This document shows positions 28,994-37,131 of a stretch of 64,000 nt of DNA, piece by piece. The notes under the pieces are model-generated. The model did no database searches. It was not told the origin of the DNA and saw nothing but the letters and a program-made list of their open reading frames with translations. How positions within the stretch are numbered: position 1 is the first letter of the stretch; each line of letters begins with the position of its first letter. Source of the DNA: Rossellomorea sp. y25 (GTDB lineage Bacteria > Bacillota > Bacilli > Bacillales > Bacillaceae_B); the NCBI RefSeq assembly GCF_038049935.1, contig NZ_CP145886.1, forward strand, positions 2,922,501 through 2,986,500. Reading direction: 5' to 3'. Position numbers and translations under genes: made by a program.

Positions 28994-30193
28994 TTATCGC
29001 ATCATCATCGTGATATTTCCTGCTGCAATGATGACAGTAAGACTTAAAAAGAACATAAAGGACACAATGGCAAGGGCCGCAAAGACATAAATCACACTTT
29101 TGGCAATGATATCGAGACATTCGATCACCGGGCCGCCACCGAGGGGTTGCAGGAGAGCCGCTGCTAATTTATAAATAAACGCAATCATGAGGATCTTGAT
29201 TGCCGGAAAGGCCGCAATGATCAGAACAATGGCCACACCAGCGATTCCCACCGTGTTCTTTAAAAGAACGGAAGCGCTGATCACTGTATCCGTCGCATCC
29301 GTGAACATCCTTCCGATCACAGGGACAAAATTTCCTGTAACAAATTTCGCTGTTCGAATCGTAATCCCATCTGTCACCGCTGCCGTGGCTCCCTGTACGG
29401 ATATAACACCAAGGAAAACGGTCATAAAGGCTCCTAACAACCCGATGCTCCATGTTCGCAATAACTGGGCCAGCTGCGTCACTTTATAATGAGTGGAAAG
29501 TGTACTTACGATACTTAATAACGCCGCCAGAAATAGCAGGGGGAGAACGACATTTTGGATCAACAAACCGCTTGTGTTCATTAAAAAGATAATCACAGGA
29601 TGAAAAAATGCTGCGGATACAACTCCCCCGGAAGCTGCAATAAGGGCTAACATCAGGGGTATGAGGGCAATGATGAAGTGGATCATGGTGGAGATGGCAT
29701 CCCGGGTGTAATCAATCGCCACGTGAAAACTATTAAGGGCGATGATGATCAGGACCATGAACACAATGCTGTATGCAACCTTGCTGACACTCCCTCCTTC
29801 AAATGCATTCTGCAGGGATTGAAGGAACATACTGAAAATCGTTAGCATAATCAGTGTTCCTAATAGCTTCCCATTCATCACAAGCTCCTGGAAAGCAAAC
29901 TTGAATATCCCACTGAACCATGCTTTAAAAGAAAATTCTTTTTCTCCTTTTATAAAATCAACCAAACTGCCTTTTTGACTTTCAGGAAGGTAACCACCGT
30001 ATTGGTCAACGATGCTATTCCAAAAGCCTTTTAATTCTTCAATTCCCAACTGATCTAACTGTTGATCGATCACTTGCTGCTGAATCGTCGAATCGGGAGG
30101 ATTCTGTTCATCCCCTTCTTCTGCTTGTCCACTAGAGGCTCCAATGAAAAAGATTACGAGTACTATGACGAGTATTCGATATATTTGCAACAA
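28994..30193 (-). CDS. spoIIIAE: Stage III sporulation protein AE
   Basis: 399-residue polytopic membrane protein. A cleavable-looking signal segment (residues 4-22, ending SGQAEE) is followed by a soluble part to about 95 and then seven or so hydrophobic helices. It is thought to form part of the membrane channel of the feeding tube. Start TTG at 30193 after GAGGTGG. Confidence 0.92.
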   Translation of the reverse strand: MLQIYRILVIVLVIFFIGASSGQAEEGDEQNPPDSTIQQQVIDQQLDQLGIEELKGFWNSIVDQYGGYLPESQKGSLVDFIKGEKEFSFKAWFSGIFKFAFQELVMNGKLLGTLIMLTIFSMFLQSLQNAFEGGSVSKVAYSIVFMVLIIIALNSFHVAIDYTRDAISTMIHFIIALIPLMLALIAASGGVVSAAFFHPVIIFLMNTSGLLIQNVVLPLLFLAALLSIVSTLSTHYKVTQLAQLLRTWSIGLLGAFMTVFLGVISVQGATAAVTDGITIRTAKFVTGNFVPVIGRMFTDATDTVISASVLLKNTVGIAGVAIVLIIAAFPAIKILMIAFIYKLAAALLQPLGGGPVIECLDIIAKSVIYVFAALAIVSFMFFLSLTVIIAAGNITMMMR

Positions 30194-30218
30194 TTTTTTC
30201 CACCTCTTAACATTTCGC

Positions 30219-30611
30219 TTATCCAGTTGGGATCATGTTGATAATCGTTTCGATAATCACTGTTAAAATAGGTACCGCCATTGCTAAAATCAAGATTTTC
30301 CCTGCAAGCTCCACTTTCGCCGCAAGTGCCCCCTGTCCGGCATCTTTTGTTATGTGAGAAGCAAATTCCGCTATGTAGGCGATGCCGATAATTTTGAGAA
30401 TGGTCTCTACATACACCATATTCACATTTGCATTCGCAGCAAGCTTCTCGATCATATGAATGATGGAGTAGATTTGATCGATCAGAAATAAAAAAATCGA
30501 ACATCCAACAAACACAATAAGCAAAAAAGCAAAATTCGGTTTCTGCTCTTTCACGATCAAAGCCAGAAAGGTCGCAACCAGTGCTATACCAACAATTTGA
30601 ATGATTTCAAT
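30219..30611 (-). CDS. spoIIIAD: Stage III sporulation protein AD, apparent ATT start
   Basis: Membrane protein of 130 residues with the conserved NANVNMVYVETILKIIGIAYIAEF and AGKILILAMAVPILTVIIE segments. The first ATG/GTG/TTG in frame is a GTG in the middle of the conserved region, which would remove the first membrane helix (EIIQIVGIALVATFLALIV). An AGGGGG ribosome-binding site lies 8 nt before an in-frame ATT at 30611, and starting there restores the family length (133 in B. subtilis) and N terminus. Confidence 0.88.
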   Translation of the reverse strand: MEIIQIVGIALVATFLALIVKEQKPNFAFLLIVFVGCSIFLFLIDQIYSIIHMIEKLAANANVNMVYVETILKIIGIAYIAEFASHITKDAGQGALAAKVELAGKILILAMAVPILTVIIETIINMIPTG

Positions 30612-30625
30612 CGCGCACGCCCCCT

Positions 30626-30832
30626 CTATCCTTGATATAAGAAGACAGATTTAATCTTCTGGAACAGGTCATCGACAATCGAGGCCACCATAAACAGAAT
30701 ATAGATGAATCCAAAGAGGGTAACCCACTGTGCATATTCCTTCTTCCCGACCTGATCTAAAATCGTATGCAAAAAGGCCACTACAATCCCCACCCCTGCG
30801 ATTTTGAAAATAATATCTACATCAATTCCCAT
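30626..30832 (-). CDS. spoIIIAC: Stage III sporulation protein AC
   Basis: 68-residue, two-helix membrane protein with highly conserved AGVGIVVAFLHTILDQVGKKEYAQW-type sequence. ATG at 30832 is correctly spaced from AGGAGGG. It has the same length as the B. subtilis protein. 14 nt before spoIIIAD. Confidence 0.95.
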   Translation of the reverse strand: MGIDVDIIFKIAGVGIVVAFLHTILDQVGKKEYAQWVTLFGFIYILFMVASIVDDLFQKIKSVFLYQG

Positions 30833-30904
30833 AATTGTTTCCCTCCTGGTTTCTATCAGTTGTTCTCGCAAGCGATCGGTAGCTACAATTGTTATGAAGC
30901 ATCG

Positions 30905-31420
30905 TTAAAGCAATAGAATGATCAGTAATAAACCCGATAAAAAGCCTAAACTCTTTGTCATCTTTTCATATTTCCTCTGCTTTTCTATCGCCTCTGCTTC
31001 TTCTCTTTCCAGGTGTTTTAACGCTAACTGTATATGTTTCTGCTGGGTCATCATGTCGTGCTTTCCCAGGTTTTCTCCGAATTGTTTCAGGATTTCGTAT
31101 TCACCTGTTTTAAATGCGGTTAATTTCCAAATATCATTCAGGCTTTCTTCCCACGCTTTCTTCACAGAAATCTCCTGCTCCGTCAATTTCTTTGAAAACG
31201 TTTCAAAGAACCAAGAAACAGGTTTTTGCAGCTGCCTGGAGATCTTTCTCGATGCTTCATGCAAAGGGGTATGGCTGTAAGTGATTTCTGCTTCCAAGGA
31301 CTGAAGGGCCACCTTCAACAACCGAAGCTGCCTCGGTCTTTCCGTTAAATATTTAGACGCTTCGAAACCAGCCCATGAAGTAGAAAGCAGGATGAATACG
31401 GCACCGATTAGTTTAATCAT
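30905..31420 (-). CDS. spoIIIAB: Stage III sporulation protein AB
   Basis: 171 residues. Membrane helices at both ends (2-18 and 155-171) flank a helical cytosolic domain (RLLKVALQSLEAEITYSHTPL). Homologous in fold to type II secretion platform proteins (GspF). It starts directly at the spoIIIAA stop (TAAATG). Confidence 0.93.
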   Translation of the reverse strand: MIKLIGAVFILLSTSWAGFEASKYLTERPRQLRLLKVALQSLEAEITYSHTPLHEASRKISRQLQKPVSWFFETFSKKLTEQEISVKKAWEESLNDIWKLTAFKTGEYEILKQFGENLGKHDMMTQQKHIQLALKHLEREEAEAIEKQRKYEKMTKSLGFLSGLLLIILLL

Positions 31421-32344
31421 TTATGTCACACTCACTTTTTTCAGAAGAGATTGACCATGTTCATTCCACACTTCATGAACCTTACCAGGCTCATCCCCTC
31501 TCCTTAGTTCAACAAACCGCTCGATGGTCTGAAGATTCACAATGTCCTTGATAACGGGTCTCTTCGCTACTTCCCCAAATGTTGATCCATGAGTCGTCAT
31601 CACAAGGGTAATACCGGCATTCACGGCTTCCTGGATAGCTTGACCATCTTCGATTCGTCCGATCTCATCCACAATCAGGACATCAGGACTCATGGAGCGG
31701 ATCAGCATCATCATGCCTTCAGCTTTTGGACATGCATCCAACACATCCACCCTGGGCCCAAACATCAGCTGAGGGATTCCATTTACACAGCCGGCAATTT
31801 CTGAGCGTTCATCGACAATCCCAACTTTAAACGGGGGGATCTTTTTTTCCGGGACGCCCGTCGATATCATACGTGCAAGGTCTCTGAGTAATGTGGTTTT
31901 CCCTGTTTGAGGAGAGCCGATAATCATCGTATGCTTCCAGCCATTATCATAAACATATGGAAAAATTGATTGAGCTATGCCAAGCTTTTGCCTCGCGATC
32001 CGGATGTTAAAGGAAGAAAGATTCCGAATACCTTTCACCACACCACCTTCTAGAATAACCTTGCCGGCAAGGCCGACTCGATGTCCGCCTTCAATCGTGA
32101 TATAGCCTCTCTTCAGTTCCTCTTCCAATGTATAAAATGAATGCCGGGATAGTTTGTTAATGAGTTGTTCGCTATCTTCCTCGGTAACGGTATAAGAAAG
32201 AAAATATGGCTTCCCCCTGGCCGTGACCTCCAACACGCGGTTGGTACGAACTCTAATTTCTTCAATTCGGTCAATAAGATCTTGTGGAAGGCTCAGGACT
32301 TTGTCAGAAATAGTGCTGGGTAGTAAGGCTAGAACTTCTTGCAT
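31421..32344 (-). CDS. spoIIIAA: Stage III sporulation protein AA (ATPase)
   Basis: 307-residue secretion-type ATPase energising the SpoIIIA channel. Walker A GSPQTGKTTLLRDL lies near residue 146 and Walker B VLIVDEIGRI near 223. First gene of the operon. A mother-cell sigma-E promoter is expected in 32345-32460, but I could not assign one that matches well. TACTTAATATG follows an AGGAGG site. Confidence 0.95.
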   Translation of the reverse strand: MQEVLALLPSTISDKVLSLPQDLIDRIEEIRVRTNRVLEVTARGKPYFLSYTVTEEDSEQLINKLSRHSFYTLEEELKRGYITIEGGHRVGLAGKVILEGGVVKGIRNLSSFNIRIARQKLGIAQSIFPYVYDNGWKHTMIIGSPQTGKTTLLRDLARMISTGVPEKKIPPFKVGIVDERSEIAGCVNGIPQLMFGPRVDVLDACPKAEGMMMLIRSMSPDVLIVDEIGRIEDGQAIQEAVNAGITLVMTTHGSTFGEVAKRPVIKDIVNLQTIERFVELRRGDEPGKVHEVWNEHGQSLLKKVSVT

Positions 32345-32633
32345 ATTAAGTACCTCCTAATCTTGTTCCACTTCGGAATATAGGACGACATAAATGAATT
32401 CTTCGTACATGCTTCCCGATAATACAATGTATTCTAGTAAAAAAAGATTATGACAGTAGAGTTGGAAGATATGAGGTGTGGATTGGGAGTTTTTGTTTGG
32501 AGAGTTGTAGATGAAAGGGAATGAGGATTCGGAAATTGCCGAAATTTGTTGAATGGCAGATATATCGAAGTGTTGGCAGATAAACCAAAACGGAGGCGGC
32601 TTACACCTCCCCTGCCACTAACAAAAAAAAATA
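32345..32633. other. Intergenic region upstream of spoIIIAA
   Basis: No gene seen. It holds the spoIIIA promoter region and, at 32537-32586, two GGCAGATA units 20 bp apart that may be a short, decayed relative of the window's periodic arrays. These are followed by AAAACGGAGGCGGCTT, which resembles a 5' stub of the dispersed hairpin repeat. Confidence 0.4.
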
Positions 32634-32672
32634 AAAAAAGCCCAAACGAGAAAAATCTCGCTCAGGCTTTTT
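32634..32672 (-). terminator. efp terminator
   Basis: AGCCTGAGCGAGA and TCTCGTTTGGGCT arms with a T-run on the minus strand. Confidence 0.85.
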
Positions 32673-32678
32673 ACTCAA

Positions 32679-33236
32679 TCATCCACGTGATACGTAAGAT
32701 CCGTCAGTTGTATTAATGATCAATGTGTCTCCCTCGTTGACGAAGAACGGTACGTTAACCACCAATCCTGTTTCTACTGTAGCAGGTTTTGAACCCCCGG
32801 AAGCTGTGTCGCCTTTGATGCCCGGTTCTGTTTCAGTTACTTTCAATTCAACTGAGTTAGGAAGTTCAACTCCAAGAGTTTCTCCTCCGTACATCATGAT
32901 GGACACTTCCATGTTTTCTTTCAGGTATTTCAATTCATATTCGATGGAAGAAGCAGGAAGTTCAATTTGATCGTAGCTTTCGTTGTCCATAAATACATGC
33001 ATGTCACCATTAGCATATAGGTATTGCATTTTACGGTTATCAATTTGAGCTTTTCCTACTTTTTCACCAGCACGGAATGTTTTTTCCTGGATGGCACCAG
33101 TGCGCAGGTTACGAAGTTTAGAGCGAACGAATGCTGCTCCTTTACCCGGTTTAACGTGTTGGAAATCAATTACTCGCCAAATCCCGTTGTCGACTTCAAT
33201 TGTTAAACCTGTTCGAAAATCATTTACTGAAATCAT
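32679..33236 (-). CDS. efp: Elongation factor P
   Basis: 185-residue, three-OB-domain factor that relieves ribosome stalling at polyproline. The modifiable Lys32 lies in [11 protein letters not shown], the Bacillus type that receives 5-aminopentanol. C-terminal [23 protein letters not shown] is the EF-P signature. It lies downstream of papA, a usual pairing. Confidence 0.97.
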   Translation of the reverse strand: MISVNDFRTGLTIEVDNGIWRVIDFQHVKPGKGAAFVRSKLRNLRTGAIQEKTFRAGEKVGKAQIDNRKMQYLYANGDMHVFMDNESYDQIELPASSIEYELKYLKENMEVSIMMYGGETLGVELPNSVELKVTETEPGIKGDTASGGSKPATVETGLVVNVPFFVNEGDTLIINTTDGSYVSRG

Positions 33237-33275
33237 GTTTATTTCCTCCTATTGTCAAGTAGACCTGTGTCGGGA

Positions 33276-34340
33276 CTACAATGGTAGAATGATTAGATCT
33301 TTTGTAGAGTGTGTCAGTGTTTCATTGGAATCTTCTGTTATGAGTGTATCATCTTCAATTCGAACACCGCCAATACCTGGAACATAGACTCCTGGTTCAA
33401 CCGTTACGATCATTCCAGGCTCCAGTACCACATCAGAACGGGAGGACAATCCTGGTCCTTCATGAACTTCAAGGCCGATTCCGTGACCCAGTGAATGTCC
33501 GAAATACTCACCATACCCTTTTTCTGTTATGTAATCACGTGCAATCGCATCCGCTTCTTTACCTGTCATACCAGGCTTAATTTTTTCCATGGCAAGAAGC
33601 TGTGATTGAAGAACAACATCATAGATCTCTTTCAGTTTCTCACTTGGTTCTCCTACAGATAAGGTACGTGTCATATCAGAGCAATATCCTTTATAGTATG
33701 CTCCATAATCCAACGTTACAAAATCACCTTTTTCAATGACTTTATCACTGGCCACCCCATGAGGAAGTGCAGAGCGATTACCTGAAGCAACGATGATGTC
33801 AAAAGATGATGAAGTTGCGCCTGCTTTTCTCATGAAGAATTCTAATTCATTGGAAACCTCTAACTCTGTCACACCCGGTTTGATAAAATCTAATATATGC
33901 TTAAATGCTGCATCGGCGATATCCGCCGCATCCTTAATTATCTTAAGCTCTTCAGGTGTCTTAATCAAGCGTAACTTTTCTACCAGCCCTGATACCGGTA
34001 CAAGTTCTGCTTCCAGCACTTCACGATAGCTGTCATACGCACTGAATGTCATGTAGTTCTTCTCGAAGCCCAGTTTCTTGATCCCCAGGTTTTTCACTTG
34101 TTTGGCTACTTCCTCATGGATGGGTCCAGTATGCTGGACGATTTCAAAATCGGCAGCCTGCTCGGTTGCTTGCTCGATGTAGCGGAAATCTGTTATGAAT
34201 AATGCTTTGTCTTTAGAAATCAGAGCAACACCTGATGAACCCGTAAAGTTTGTCATGTACCGACGGTTGTAGGTACTGGTAAGTAAAATCCCGTCAAGTT
34301 CGTTTTCTGAAAAAGTCTCTCTTAATCGTTCAATCTTCAT
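33276..34340 (-). CDS. papA: Xaa-Pro aminopeptidase family protein (YqhT)
   Basis: 354-residue M24 metallopeptidase that removes N-terminal residues before proline. A creatinase-like N-terminal domain (1-125) is followed by the pita-bread domain with all five metal ligands: Asp in TLDYGAYY and CSDMTRT, His in SLGHGIG, Glu in VTVEPGVY and RIEDD. Upstream of efp and overlapping aroQ by 11 nt. Confidence 0.94.
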   Translation of the reverse strand: MKIERLRETFSENELDGILLTSTYNRRYMTNFTGSSGVALISKDKALFITDFRYIEQATEQAADFEIVQHTGPIHEEVAKQVKNLGIKKLGFEKNYMTFSAYDSYREVLEAELVPVSGLVEKLRLIKTPEELKIIKDAADIADAAFKHILDFIKPGVTELEVSNELEFFMRKAGATSSSFDIIVASGNRSALPHGVASDKVIEKGDFVTLDYGAYYKGYCSDMTRTLSVGEPSEKLKEIYDVVLQSQLLAMEKIKPGMTGKEADAIARDYITEKGYGEYFGHSLGHGIGLEVHEGPGLSSRSDVVLEPGMIVTVEPGVYVPGIGGVRIEDDTLITEDSNETLTHSTKDLIILPL

Positions 34341-34788
34341 TCAATTCCACTCCCTTAATGTTCTTTATGATCGCTTGTAAAGCCAATTCGTAACCAAACA
34401 GTCCAAAACCGACGATCTGGCCAACCGTTTCAGCTGCCACGACAGATTGATGTCTGAACGCTTCACGGGCATGGATATTAGATATATGCACTTCCACTAC
34501 CGGTACTGATACCGAAGCCACTGCATCTCTTATCGCATAGCTGTAATGCGTGAAAGCACCGGGATTCAGGATGATTCCCCCATACCCTTCATCCTCTGCC
34601 CTGTGTATGTAATCAATCAGTTCCCCTTCATGGTTCGATTGAGCTGAAAAGAGTTGAAACCCTTCACCTTCTGCTTGTTTCGAAAGCTTTTCCTCAAGTT
34701 GTGGCAGGGTGACATGTCCATAAATATCGGGTTCACGTTTCCCGAGCCTATTTAAGTTAGGACCATTTAAAAGCAAGATTTTATTCAT
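34330..34788 (-). CDS. aroQ: Type II 3-dehydroquinate dehydratase
   Basis: 152-residue dodecameric AroQ of the shikimate pathway. Active-site Tyr region [31 protein letters not shown] near residue 75 and the catalytic His in [12 protein letters not shown] near 100 are all present. The other shikimate gene in the window is aroK. Confidence 0.95.
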   Translation of the reverse strand: MNKILLLNGPNLNRLGKREPDIYGHVTLPQLEEKLSKQAEGEGFQLFSAQSNHEGELIDYIHRAEDEGYGGIILNPGAFTHYSYAIRDAVASVSVPVVEVHISNIHAREAFRHQSVVAAETVGQIVGFGLFGYELALQAIIKNIKGVELNED

Positions 34789-34882
34789 ATGTAAACTCCT
34801 AAAAAAATAGAATGTTCATCATGAACATTCTAACATAAACCTTTTACCTATACCTACATAATTGTCTGATAATAAGGATTTG

Positions 34883-35452
34883 TTAATGTGAAACTTCACC
34901 TGATTTTTCTTTCTGATCTTGATGTCTCAACTCGTTTTCTTCATAGGAAATGGAGTAGCCAATAAATACACCATATAAAATATACAAGCAGAAGGTTGTG
35001 ATCAGGGTGTGATAATCAATGGATGTAAAGGATTGAATGCTCGGAAAGAGTGGGTTGAGCAGTAAAAAGAAAGCCAGGTATAACGCTGCACCATAAGCAA
35101 CTCCAACCCACATGGACTTGAATTTCCTCAATAAACCATAATAGATAAGGGCCACTCCAATAGAAATCACTCCGTAAGCCAATATAGAAAGAACGATTCC
35201 AATCCATTTGTCCACCCAGTCCCCAACCGCCCATGGCTCAAAAATGATATTAGGCTCAATTTTCGTAAAGGAAAAAAAGTAACAAAGGTAGGCAATTGCA
35301 CTCCATAACATTCCACCAATAAAGCCCGTCACAACCACCATTCCCATGAATGAAAGTGGTTTTTCACCCTGATTTTGCTCTAATCGGGGATTCTCCTTGC
35401 TTTCTTCTGTTCCATCCTGAATCTTTTCATGTTGTCCTTTTTGTTCCGCCAT
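34883..35452 (-). CDS. yqhR: YqhR-family membrane protein
   Basis: 189 residues, hydrophilic Gln/Glu-rich N terminus (about 1-35) followed by four predicted membrane helices. It matches the YqhR family found between aroQ and yqhP/yqhO. Function unknown. ATG at 35452 is 7 nt after GGAGGTG. An upstream ATG overlaps that site. Confidence 0.85.
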   Translation of the reverse strand: MAEQKGQHEKIQDGTEESKENPRLEQNQGEKPLSFMGMVVVTGFIGGMLWSAIAYLCYFFSFTKIEPNIIFEPWAVGDWVDKWIGIVLSILAYGVISIGVALIYYGLLRKFKSMWVGVAYGAALYLAFFLLLNPLFPSIQSFTSIDYHTLITTFCLYILYGVFIGYSISYEENELRHQDQKEKSGEVSH

Positions 35453-35562
35453 CTTTAGCACCTCCATTCGTAGTATGTCCCATTGATTTAAACATTTGCA
35501 TGCTTTGCATATTTTTGGTGTGTATGTTGGTATGGGTTCATAAACAGCGTAAGGGAGGAAAT

Positions 35563-35595
35563 ATGTATAATGAATCGCTACCTCTAGTGCTTTGA
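35563..35595 (+). CDS. Possible 10-residue peptide
   Basis: AAGGGAGGAA precedes ATG and an ORF of ten codons (MYNESLPLVL). It could be a leader peptide, or a leftover of the yqhQ gene that stands near here in B. subtilis. The rest of 35453-35761 shows no gene. Confidence 0.25.
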   Translation: MYNESLPLVL

Positions 35596-35761
35596 ATCAT
35601 TTTTTAGTAAAATAGATATTATCTTTCCAAGTTTCAGAAAATAAGTACAACATGAATCACATAAAAACGATAATAAATACGATTAAAGAGCAAGGAAATT
35701 GTCTAGAATAATAGTATAGATATTATTTAAAGATGGATTGTATTGTAAGGAGGTGGCTTTG

Positions 35762-36127
35762 TTGAACGCTCGTAATATCTTTGTTTCCACATTAATATTG
35801 TTAGCTATAGTAGGGCTCGTAACTTCCCTATTCGGAAATCCTTTAGGGCTTGCAAAACAATTACTGGTAACAGCAGCCGTCATCGGGATTATCTACTTTA
35901 TATACCGAAGATGGTTCAGCGGGAGGCGGGCTGGTAATAGTAATGAACAGAGAGCGTTTGTTAAAGCAGCCAAGCAATCGAAGAAGCGTCATAAGAAGAA
36001 GTCTTCAAGTAGGCCTCAACAAGTATCAAACGCCCAAAAGAAACGTTCGATACGCAAGAAATCCAATGCCAATCTGACTGTAATTGAAGGAAAGAAGAAT
36101 AAGAAAAACAATCGAGCCTCGTTTTAG
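35762..36127 (+). CDS. yqhP: YqhP-like (SA1362 family) membrane protein
   Basis: 121 residues. Two close hydrophobic helices (about 5-27 and 36-56) are followed by a strongly basic tail rich in Lys, Arg, Ser and Asn. It matches YqhP in context between yqhR and yqhO. Function unknown. AAGGAGG at 35747-35753 sits 8 nt before TTG 35762. The TTG at 35759 is the alternative start. Confidence 0.75.
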   Translation: MNARNIFVSTLILLAIVGLVTSLFGNPLGLAKQLLVTAAVIGIIYFIYRRWFSGRRAGNSNEQRAFVKAAKQSKKRHKKKSSSRPQQVSNAQKKRSIRKKSNANLTVIEGKKNKKNNRASF

Positions 36128-36144
36128 GAGCTCGATTGTTTTAT
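36108..36144. terminator. Bidirectional terminator between yqhP and yqhO
   Basis: AACAATCGAGC and GCTCGATTGTT arms flanked by A- and T-runs. It overlaps both stop-codon regions of the convergent genes. Confidence 0.85.
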
Positions 36145-37025
36145 TAATATGTCCATTTTTGCAGAAATGCTTCAGCTTTTGATTTTCCGTACCGGATGAG
36201 CTCTGTTTTCCTTTCTGGGGTTAACTCGAATTCGGTTGTGAGCACTCCTTCAGTAGGAATAAAGATGATGTTTTTTTCATGTTTTCTGGAAATGTATCTG
36301 GAATCATGTGCATCTTTCATCGTAGTAAAGAGGGCTTCATACATATCAATCGCATTCTTGATTTGTTTTTTCGGCTTTCCGACTAGATCGTGACTTAACT
36401 TCACCCCTATTACCGGCCTCACCTTTTTCACATTTTCCCGATCGAACAGCCACATTGGAAAATTACTGAGCACCCCACCATCCACCATAAAACTTATTCC
36501 TTCTAAAGATCGTAACTTTACAGGTTCGAAAAAATAAGGAAGACTCGCACTCATTCGTATCGCCCTTGCAACAGGAAAGGTTTCTTTAGCTATTCCATAC
36601 TTCTCAAGGTCGTCAGGGAGAACTAATAATCTGCCGTTCGATAGATCTGAAGCGATCACCCGGAGTGAATGGGGAGGTAAATCGGCGAACGTATAGATCC
36701 CTCTAGCCTTCAGCTTTTCTTCCACCCAGTTTTCAAGCGCCACTCCTTTATACAAACCTAAACGATGGTAAACCCGAAACCATTTTATAATAGGAAAGGA
36801 GATGATCTCGTTTGAGTCCAGCAATTTATTAAAATCTATATCATCCATGATTTTCAAAAGCTCCCTGCTCGAATAACCTGCAGCAATAAATGCTGCAATC
36901 ACTGCTCCTGCACTCGTTCCTGCGAGCCTCTTAAATCTGTAGCCCTTCTCCTCTAATGCTTGATATGCCCCAATCAAGGCGAGCCCCTTGATGCCTCCGC
37001 CTGAAAAAACGCCATCGATGTCCAC
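36144..37025 (-). CDS. yqhO: Patatin-like phospholipase family protein (YqhO)
   Basis: 293-residue lipid acyl hydrolase. The oxyanion-hole motif is GGGIKG (residues 9-14), the nucleophile elbow GTSAG near 40, and the dyad Asp in DGG near 185. No signal peptide, so it is cytosolic. The start is the second GTG (37025), 8 nt after AAGGAG. Confidence 0.9.
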   Translation of the reverse strand: MDIDGVFSGGGIKGLALIGAYQALEEKGYRFKRLAGTSAGAVIAAFIAAGYSSRELLKIMDDIDFNKLLDSNEIISFPIIKWFRVYHRLGLYKGVALENWVEEKLKARGIYTFADLPPHSLRVIASDLSNGRLLVLPDDLEKYGIAKETFPVARAIRMSASLPYFFEPVKLRSLEGISFMVDGGVLSNFPMWLFDRENVKKVRPVIGVKLSHDLVGKPKKQIKNAIDMYEALFTTMKDAHDSRYISRKHEKNIIFIPTEGVLTTEFELTPERKTELIRYGKSKAEAFLQKWTY

Positions 37026-37085
37026 AGGCTCCACTCCTTCTTTTTCTCTTACTACATCTTTAATTCACAAAGAAGGATTTTAGAC

Positions 37086-37119
37086 TAAAAAAATAGGAGG
37101 GGAACCAGTCCCCTCCTAT
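37086..37119 (-). terminator. nrdJ terminator
   Basis: ATAGGAGGGGA and TCCCCTCCTAT arms, 11 bp perfect, with a seven-base T-run on the minus strand. Confidence 0.92.
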
Positions 37120-37131
37120 CTATCTTTATTA

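Noticed and set aside
32400..32460. Sigma-E promoter for spoIIIAA
   Set aside because: Expected from biology, but the candidates (TCATAAT with CATTGTAT) have poor -10 match and wrong spacing.
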